A stretch of 6,515 nucleotides of DNA, from the NCBI GenBank assembly GCA_903908785.1, contig CAIVTL010000417.1, forward strand, positions 1 through 6,515, given 5' to 3'. The position numbers and the translations under genes were made by a program. Of the stretch, positions 1 to 3,773 are shown piece by piece. Position 1 is the first letter of the stretch. Every line of letters begins with the position of its first letter. Under the pieces are notes generated by a model. It had not been told where the DNA came from, did no database searches, and saw nothing but the letters and a program-made list of their open reading frames with translations. The stretch is from Caldifarciminota bacterium. GTDB taxonomy: Bacteria; Hydrothermota; Tepidihabitantia; Tepidihabitantales; Tepidihabitantaceae.

Positions 1-352
1 CCACCGTGATGATGAAACGGAAGGGAGATCCCGGCACCTTGAGCCCTTCCAGCCGGGCCAGGTCGGCCGTGACGAATCGGCACTGGCCGCCGAAGCGGCG
101 GAGCCGCTTGCGGGCGAAGTCGAGCATCACTTCGGACCGGTCCACGCACGTGAAGCGCGCTACCGGTAGTCGGTCCAGAATCAATGCTTCAGTCTTGCCG
201 GTGCCGCAGCCGAGGTCGAGTATGCGCGAGCCGCGCCGCCAGTTGTCCCGAATGACCGCGGTGAGAATATCGAGCTGTTCAGCTTTCAGGGCGTTCGGGG
301 GCTGCGCGTCCCAGACGCGCACGAACGCGGCGTCACGCCACTTGTCAGACAT
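1..352 (-). CDS. Class I SAM-dependent methyltransferase, N-terminal part (cut by window edge)
   Basis: Only the first 117 codons are present; the frame is open to the left edge. Residues 44-53 read ILDLGCGTGK, the glycine-rich motif I that binds S-adenosylmethionine in class I methyltransferases. An acidic residue follows at D71 (in CVDRSEVML), where the ribose hydroxyls are usually held. VTADLARL around residue 97 fits motif II. The substrate cannot be told; it resembles the broad Methyltransf_11/25 small-molecule group. The ATG at 352 is the only plausible start: no ATG, GTG or TTG lies in frame between it and the end of the HIT gene. The nearest Shine-Dalgarno-like AGGGAG (390-395) is about 37 nt upstream, too far for normal use, and the gap is filled by a 9-nt tandem array. 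The gene lies 41 nt after the HIT gene on the same strand and is probably the third gene of that operon. The domain call is firm, the start less so. Confidence 0.85.
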   Translation of the reverse strand, partial: MSDKWRDAAFVRVWDAQPPNALKAEQLDILTAVIRDNWRRGSRILDLGCGTGKTEALILDRLPVARFTCVDRSEVMLDFARKRLRRFGGQCRFVTADLARLEGLKVPGSPFRFIITV

Positions 353-378
353 GTCAGACGTGTCGGACTGGTCGGACG
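343..378. repeat. Four tandem 9-nt units with GTCNGAC core
   Basis: Four GTCNGAC cores lie at 344-350, 353-359, 362-368 and 371-377, spaced exactly 9 nt apart (GTCAGAC twice, then GTCGGAC twice). Each core is an odd palindrome. The array occupies most of the short gap between the HIT stop and the methyltransferase, and its last copy on the minus strand contains the methyltransferase start codon. In the methyltransferase frame every unit reads Ser-Asp plus one variable residue, so the protein begins MSD. Whether this is a slippage product or a binding-site array cannot be told from the sequence alone. Confidence 0.8.
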
Positions 379-393
379 TGGTGTCCGCGCTCC

Positions 394-831
394 CTAGACT
401 TTCGCAGTTCTGACCTTGTCGGCGATCGCGTCCAGTTCCTTGTCCGCGAACGGCGGCGTCATCCGGGTCTGGGCGAAGTGGTGGAACGCGAGGGTCTTGT
501 CGAGCAGGTTCTCCTCACCTTTGACGCTCGGGATGAGCAGCATGTGCAGGTGCGGGACGCGCGTGCCGCGGATGAGCATCGTCACGTACTCGCAGTCGAA
601 CGCGTGTTTAATCTTGCGGGCGACCGCGTAGCAGGACTTAAGGAACGGGCCGGCGATGCCGTCCTGCGGCTCCATGTCGGTGAACCACTGGACGTGCTTC
701 TTGGGGATTACCAGGCAGTGGCCGCGCGAGATTGGGTGCAGGTCGAGGAACGCGAGGGTGTGCTCGTCTTCATAGACCTTCCGCGCCGGGGCTTTTCCGG
801 CCACGATTTGGCAGAAGATACAATCAGCCAT
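394..831 (-). CDS. HIT-family nucleotide hydrolase/transferase-like protein, atypical HIT motif
   Basis: The 145-residue length is normal for a histidine-triad protein. The N-terminus MADCIFCQIV has the CxxC (C4, C7) common in HINT-like members, followed by the conserved region FLDLHPISRGHCLVIPKKHV (residues 29-48). The HIT motif at 93-101 reads PHLHMLLIP. In the canonical H-x-H-x-H pattern this keeps the first His (H94) and the middle nucleophile (H96), but the third position is Leu (L98). HIT proteins form a covalent nucleotidyl-His intermediate and hydrolyse nucleoside phosphoramidates or dinucleotide polyphosphates; the substrate here is unknown. The start at 831 is well supported: AGGAG (840-844) lies 8 nt upstream and overlaps the stop codon of the preceding gene, so translation is probably coupled. 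It is likely cytoplasmic and in one operon with the pyruvate-kinase-domain gene. Family assignment is firm; catalytic competence is uncertain. Confidence 0.93.
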   Translation of the reverse strand: MADCIFCQIVAGKAPARKVYEDEHTLAFLDLHPISRGHCLVIPKKHVQWFTDMEPQDGIAGPFLKSCYAVARKIKHAFDCEYVTMLIRGTRVPHLHMLLIPSVKGEENLLDKTLAFHHFAQTRMTPPFADKELDAIADKVRTAKV

Positions 832-843
832 TGGGTTTGCTCC

Positions 844-1395
844 TTACCAGTCGGTTGGTTTGCAGACGATCTCTTTCACTTGTGTCTCGAAGAACTGGCG
901 CGAGTGGGCCGGGCGGATGACAATCGCAGCGTCCGCGCCGGAGCCGGTGCCCGCAATCGCGACGATGTCTTTGCTGTAGGGGATGAGCCCGGCGTCGAGT
1001 GCCATGACCGCGATTTCGACCGCGACCTTGATGCCCTCGCCCAGCGTGCGATACGTGAACGCGATGGTCTCGGCCGGGCCGAGGCCGCCGAACTTCAGGC
1101 GGATGGCGCGTTCAACCCCGGCGAACAGGTGCGTCGTTCTCAGGACAGGTATTCCATGTTCGGCCAGCTCATTCTCAGTAGATTCGGGCAGTTCGTTCCG
1201 GCCGAACTCGCTGAACCCGGCGTGATGCGTCACGCAGACCGCCTCAAGGTGCGGCGGCAGTAGTCCGGCCAGTTCCAGCGCGGTCTTGCCGGTCGTCGAG
1301 GCGACGACGACGTGCTTGATGCCAAGTTGGTCGGCCCGCTTGAGCGCGACCTGCAGCGTCGTTCGGGTCAGTGCTTTCTGCTCAGTCTTCTTCAT
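844..1395 (-). CDS. Stand-alone pyruvate kinase C-terminal (alpha/beta) domain protein
   Basis: This 183-residue protein resembles the C-terminal regulatory domain of pyruvate kinase (PK_C) but has no catalytic barrel. Supporting segments are VVASTTGKTALELA (29-42), where pyruvate kinases have a phosphate-binding Ser/Thr-Gly loop, VTHHAGF (55-61), the long helix VAVEIAVMALDAGLIP (124-139) and AGTGSGADAAIVIRPAH (148-164). Free-standing PK_C proteins occur in archaea and some bacteria; I know of no established function. It may bind a phosphorylated metabolite, but that is inference. I chose the ATG at 1395 (MKKTEQK). The frame stays open to an ATG at 1575, but the extra 60 residues are low-complexity, overlap the end of the DUF35 gene and contain the hairpin and promoter at 1432-1489. 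The Shine-Dalgarno match (AAGGAAG, ending about 12 nt upstream) is mediocre. It heads the operon with HIT and methyltransferase genes; its stop overlaps the HIT ribosome binding site. Confidence 0.88.
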   Translation of the reverse strand: MKKTEQKALTRTTLQVALKRADQLGIKHVVVASTTGKTALELAGLLPPHLEAVCVTHHAGFSEFGRNELPESTENELAEHGIPVLRTTHLFAGVERAIRLKFGGLGPAETIAFTYRTLGEGIKVAVEIAVMALDAGLIPYSKDIVAIAGTGSGADAAIVIRPAHSRQFFETQVKEIVCKPTDW

Positions 1396-1431
1396 GGAGG
1401 TGGGCTTCTTCCTTATGCATACGCTTGGGTA

Positions 1432-1460
1432 ATGATACCGGTCTGGAAATGCAGGGTCAA
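1432..1460 (-). promoter_or_regulatory. Sigma70-like promoter for the PK_C-HIT-methyltransferase unit
   Basis: On the minus strand TTGACC (1460-1455, 5 of 6 to consensus) is followed after exactly 17 nt by TATCAT (1437-1432, 5 of 6). Transcription would begin near 1425, giving a leader of about 30 nt before the ATG at 1395. It lies just downstream of the hairpin at 1464-1489, where a new operon would be expected to start. This assumes the host uses E. coli-like promoter elements. Confidence 0.6.
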
Positions 1461-1463
1461 GCG

Positions 1464-1489
1464 AAGGGGCGGCAGGAGTGCCGCCCCTT
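1464..1489 (-). terminator. Perfect 11-bp hairpin after the DUF35 gene, probable terminator
   Basis: AAGGGGCGGCA (1464-1474) pairs without mismatch with TGCCGCCCCTT (1479-1489) around a 4-nt loop. It starts about 19 nt past the DUF35 stop, and a promoter follows at once, so termination of the thiolase-DUF35 transcript is the simplest role. There is no proper U-tract on the minus strand (CGCTTG follows), so it could instead protect the 3' end or only attenuate read-through. Confidence 0.6.
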
Positions 1490-1507
1490 GATTCGATTGA
1501 GCCCGGT

Positions 1508-2086
1508 CTACTCGGCCGGCTCCCAGCTAAGGTCGAGGATGGTGTTGGTGGGCTGCTTCGTGCGGAAGCAGGCACGCACCTTCATGCCGATTTTGGCCTC
1601 GCCACGGACGAGGTAGCCCTTCATCACGGTGCAGCAGCCGGGGATTTTGACGTCAATCTGGTAGTAGGGGTAGGAGATTTCGATGCCATTGCCGGGGTAC
1701 TCGACGTGCGTGAACGTGAAGATTTCGCCGATGACCGGGTTCTTCAGGTCAACCCATTTCGTCCGGGTATGGCAGTCCGGGCAGTCGGCACGCGGCGGGA
1801 GCCAGATGCCTTTCTCTTCGCAGGCCGGGTTGGGGCAGCGGACGCCACGGAGCACGCCTCTCTTCAGGCCCTCGAAGAACGGGGAGAGCAGGCCATAGGT
1901 GTGGTGGTGGACAATCGTGCGCGGCCACTGGATTACCATTGCCGGGTCGGTTTTCTCGACGACCATCGGCACGCCGGTCAGGCGGACATCGGGGGAGACT
2001 TTGGACTTTGGACGTTGGACTTTGGATTTCGGAGCGGGCTTGCGGACCTTGGAGGTTTTCTTCACGGTCTTCTTCGTCTTTTTCAT
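1508..2086 (-). CDS. DUF35 zinc-ribbon/OB-fold protein, partner of the thiolase-like enzyme
   Basis: The 192-residue protein has the two-part DUF35 layout. After a helix-like lead-in (YGLLSPFFEGLKRGVLRG, 64-81) comes a zinc ribbon with C84, C89, C102 and C105 (CPNPAC then CPDC), then an OB-fold beta domain from about 112 to 180. DUF35 proteins bind thiolase-superfamily enzymes: in archaea they bridge acetoacetyl-CoA thiolase and HMG-CoA synthase, BbsA pairs with BbsB in benzylsuccinate degradation, and ChsH2 pairs with the aldolase Ltp2. Here the partner is surely the gene just upstream, 9 nt away. The start at 2086 is firm: AGGAGG (2092-2097) lies 5 nt before it and overlaps the thiolase stop codon. 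The first ~33 residues are a Lys/Pro-rich tail absent from typical DUF35 proteins, partly encoded by a heptanucleotide repeat (residues 19-30, PKSKVQRPKSKV). That tail is probably disordered. Confidence 0.9.
   Translation of the reverse strand: MKKTKKTVKKTSKVRKPAPKSKVQRPKSKVSPDVRLTGVPMVVEKTDPAMVIQWPRTIVHHHTYGLLSPFFEGLKRGVLRGVRCPNPACEEKGIWLPPRADCPDCHTRTKWVDLKNPVIGEIFTFTHVEYPGNGIEISYPYYQIDVKIPGCCTVMKGYLVRGEAKIGMKVRACFRTKQPTNTILDLSWEPAE
1997..2031. repeat. Five tandem heptanucleotides (GACTTTG-type) inside the DUF35 gene
   Basis: GACTTTG, GACTTTG, GACGTTG, GACTTTG and GATTTCG follow without gaps on the plus strand. The array is translated on the minus strand as part of the basic tail of the DUF35 protein. 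Since 7 is not a multiple of 3, three units encode one seven-residue period (PKSKVQR then PKSKVSP), and gain or loss of one unit would shift the frame. Confidence 0.8.
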
Positions 2087-2091
2087 TGGTG

Positions 2092-2097
2092 CCTCCT
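2092..2097 (-). promoter_or_regulatory. Ribosome binding site of DUF35 overlapping the thiolase stop
   Basis: A full AGGAGG on the minus strand lies 5 nt before the ATG at 2086 and shares bases with the TAG stop of the thiolase gene (2098-2096). It fixes the long form of DUF35, with its basic tail, as the translated one and points to coupled, balanced production of the two partners. Confidence 0.85.
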
Positions 2098-3478
2098 AGC
2101 CTTTCACTTCTTCCGGGTTTTCGAGGATGCCGCAGGTGACGTGGGAGCCGACGCCCGCGTGGGAAATCCAGAGGGCGCGGCGGCGCTTCTCAATCTGGAG
2201 AGACTTCCAGTCGGCCGGCTTCTCTTTGCCGAAGCGTTTCCACATCTTCGGGTCGCCGTGGAACTTGTCGTACTTGCCCTGGAGCTGCCAGAAGCATTCC
2301 ATGCCCTGGAAGATGCCGGTCGCGCCGACCGCGTGCATCGTGCCGAGCAGTCCGCCGGACAGGTTCGACGGGCAGCGGCCGCCGTAGTAGGCGTCGCCCG
2401 AAGTGATGTATTCCTCTTCTTTGCCGTAGGGACGCAGGCCAATGTCACCGTAGGTCTGGAGGTCGGAGATGGTGAACGCGTCGTGGAGTTCAACCAGGTC
2501 GAGGTCTTCCATCGGCTCGTTGATGCCGGCCATGCGATACGCCATGTAGGATGCGAAGCGGGAGGCGAGGAATGACTGGAATCCGGGGTAAGACTCGTGG
2601 TATTCTTTTTCCATCCAGTCATACTGTCCCGGCTTCTCGTTCGGCAGGAGCGGGACTTCCATGTTACGGCGGTCGGCCACGCGCAGGGTGTGAGTGCCGC
2701 CGGCAATCTGGAGTCGCATCGGGTGGTCGGAGAGCTTGTATGCGGTTTTCTCGTCACAGAGGAGCAGGCTCGCGACCCCGACCGACATCACGCAGCATTC
2801 CAGCATCCGCAGCGGGTCGCAGACCATCCGTCCGTTCAGTACTTCTTCAACCGTGTGATGGCCCGGGTTCTGGGCAAACGGCGAGGAGCAGGCGTAGCCG
2901 CGGTTCTTCACGGCGATGGCGGCGCGGATTTCCTCTTTCACTTTGAAGATATGTGAGAAGCGCCGGGCCATCGGGGCGTAGTAGGCCGCGTACATCCGCG
3001 CCAACCGCGTCTCGAAGTCCTTGCAGGCGGCGGTCGAGATGTAGAAGTTGCCGGTCCTCGTGTCGACTTCGTCCATCCGCTCCCAGCCCATCACCAGGCA
3101 GCAGTCGGCGTAGCCGGAGGCGATCATGCTCGCACCCGCGAGGGTCGTGTAGCCGCCGGTCGCTCCGCCGGTCTTGACGCCGATGTTCGGCAGCGGGTCG
3201 AGCCCGAGATAGTCGTGGACCTTGGCTTCGCAGAGCAACTGGTCCTGGAAGTGGTCGGCGAACTCGCCGTAGCAGGCCATGTTGATGAGGCCCTTGACTT
3301 CGAGCGGCGACAACTTGAGGTCGTTTTCCTCAAGCAGCATCTTGAAGGCCATCATGCTCAGCTCTTCCAGCTTGTACTCCGGGTAGCGTTTGCGGTAATC
3401 GGTAGTGCCGCCCGCAACCACGTAGACTGGTCGCTGGAACTTGGGAACCCTGAGGTTCCCGGGTTTGAACTTTATCAT
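2096..3478 (-). CDS. Thiolase-fold (SCP2/thiolase-like) enzyme lacking the nucleophilic Cys
   Basis: The 460-residue protein belongs to the SCP2/archaeal-type thiolase group and is longer than the usual ~390. Visible signatures are TGGATGGYTTLAGA (103-116) then ADCCLVMGWERM (124-135), matching the nucleophile loop and the following GGMESM-like strand; LHDAFT (331-336), the SCP2 form of the NEAF motif; SNLSGG..GTMHAVGATG (371-388), the GHP loop with H382 retained but Pro replaced by Ala; and SHAGVGS (439-445) at the C-terminal active-site loop. A gapless hand alignment with biosynthetic thiolases (VCGSG against GGATG) puts Gly105 where the acyl-accepting Cys belongs. Thiolases condense or cleave acyl-CoA thioesters through that Cys, so a classical thiolase reaction looks unlikely. 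Ltp2-type aldolases are thiolase-fold, DUF35-bound enzymes that work without it. The start at 3478 has AGGAGG 6 nt upstream. It is first in a two-gene unit with DUF35; no HMG-CoA synthase is present. Fold is firm, reaction open. Confidence 0.9.
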   Translation of the reverse strand: MIKFKPGNLRVPKFQRPVYVVAGGTTDYRKRYPEYKLEELSMMAFKMLLEENDLKLSPLEVKGLINMACYGEFADHFQDQLLCEAKVHDYLGLDPLPNIGVKTGGATGGYTTLAGASMIASGYADCCLVMGWERMDEVDTRTGNFYISTAACKDFETRLARMYAAYYAPMARRFSHIFKVKEEIRAAIAVKNRGYACSSPFAQNPGHHTVEEVLNGRMVCDPLRMLECCVMSVGVASLLLCDEKTAYKLSDHPMRLQIAGGTHTLRVADRRNMEVPLLPNEKPGQYDWMEKEYHESYPGFQSFLASRFASYMAYRMAGINEPMEDLDLVELHDAFTISDLQTYGDIGLRPYGKEEEYITSGDAYYGGRCPSNLSGGLLGTMHAVGATGIFQGMECFWQLQGKYDKFHGDPKMWKRFGKEKPADWKSLQIEKRRRALWISHAGVGSHVTCGILENPEEVKG

Positions 3479-3497
3479 CGACTTCCTCCTGAAGTCG
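3479..3497 (-). promoter_or_regulatory. Hairpin presenting the thiolase Shine-Dalgarno sequence
   Basis: Immediately before the ATG at 3478 the minus strand reads CGACTTC-AGGAG-GAAGTCG: a perfect 7-bp stem (3479-3485 with 3491-3497) and a 5-nt loop. The Shine-Dalgarno AGGAGG occupies the loop plus the first stem base. Such a hairpin touching the start codon should affect ribosome loading and would suit control by an RNA-binding protein. Structure is read directly; regulation is inferred. Confidence 0.6.
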
Positions 3498-3553
3498 GCC
3501 GCACCTGACCGGCGCAGCCGGGTTAATAACTCGGTAAGCCTGTCGCGAGTCGT

Positions 3554-3574
3554 TGCCGGACATCCGTTCCGGCA
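3554..3574 (-). promoter_or_regulatory. Leader hairpin with GGATGT in its loop
   Basis: In the predicted thiolase leader the minus strand forms TGCCGG (3574-3569), a loop AACGGATGT, and CCGGCA (3559-3554), a perfect 6-bp stem. The loop contains ACGGA followed by TGT, close to the GGAUGU core of the published CsrA/RsmA binding consensus, which favours GGA in a hairpin loop. It lies right at the predicted transcript start, about 75 nt upstream of the Shine-Dalgarno hairpin. No csrA gene is visible here. Confidence 0.4.
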
Positions 3575-3581
3575 CCGTGGG

Positions 3582-3609
3582 ATAATAAGCCAAAGCTACC
3601 CTGTGTCAA
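3582..3609 (-). promoter_or_regulatory. Sigma70-like promoter for thiolase-DUF35
   Basis: On the minus strand a perfect TTGACA (3609-3604) and TATTAT (3587-3582, 5 of 6) are separated by 16 nt. Transcription would start near 3575, giving a leader of about 96 nt. It is back to back with the promoter of the peptidase gene. Confidence 0.7.
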
Positions 3610-3634
3610 GCAATTGGCCGCCCCCGGCAACCGT

Positions 3635-3662
3635 TTGACATGCGGCCGGGACGGCCTAGAAT
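3635..3662 (+). promoter_or_regulatory. Sigma70-like promoter for the M14 carboxypeptidase
   Basis: A perfect TTGACA (3635-3640), a 16-nt spacer and TAGAAT (3657-3662, 5 of 6) are present. Transcription would start near 3669, just past the in-frame ATG at 3666, which therefore cannot be the translation start. The two -35 boxes of the divergent pair are 25 nt apart, so the polymerases could interfere or share a regulator. A small GC dyad, GCCG-CCCC-CGGC (3617-3628), sits between them but is too weak to call an operator. Confidence 0.7.
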
Positions 3663-3678
3663 TAGATGGTGGCATTCG

Positions 3679-3773
3679 AGCGGCCCACAAGCCGCTTGGA
3701 GTTCAGCCGTGGCCGAGCGCTCCGGCTGAAAGCCATCATTTTCTTTTTAGGGTATTCGTTGCCTGGAGGCACA
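3679..3773 (+). promoter_or_regulatory. Structured 5' leader and ribosome binding site of the carboxypeptidase
   Basis: Two perfect hairpins lie in the predicted leader: AGCGGC/GCCGCT (3679-3684 with 3691-3696) and TTCAGCCG/CGGCTGAA (3702-3709 with 3723-3730, 13-nt loop). A T-rich run follows at 3739-3748 (TTTTCTTTTT). The second stem plus T-run resembles an intrinsic terminator, but about 8 nt separate them, so attenuation is only a possibility. GGAGG at 3765-3769 lies 4 nt before the ATG at 3774 and settles the translation start. Confidence 0.45.

Noticed and set aside
343..378. CRISPR-like array
   Set aside because: Units are 9 nt, contiguous and without spacers; this is a simple tandem repeat.
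1396..1575. N-terminal extension of the PK_C protein to the ATG at 1575
   Set aside because: The added 60 residues are Pro/Ser/Arg-rich, overlap the DUF35 end and span a hairpin and a promoter; MKKTEQK at 1395 matches where the domain begins.
478..2575. Long plus-strand open frames (478-1263 and 1478-2575)
   Set aside because: They are antisense to the HIT, PK_C, DUF35 and thiolase genes, cross real gene boundaries and show no family motif.
3330..3593. Minus-strand frame starting upstream of the thiolase (MAYYPTV)
   Set aside because: It overlaps the thiolase start in another frame, lacks a good ribosome binding site, and its start lies between the predicted -10 box and the -35 box of the thiolase promoter.
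3617..3628. GCCG-CCCC-CGGC dyad between the divergent promoters as an operator
   Set aside because: Only four base pairs per arm in GC-rich DNA, and flanks do not extend the symmetry; expected by chance.
3666..3773. N-terminal extension of the carboxypeptidase to the ATG at 3666
   Set aside because: The predicted transcript begins near 3669, no ribosome binding site precedes 3666, and the extension would bury the signal peptide behind 36 residues.
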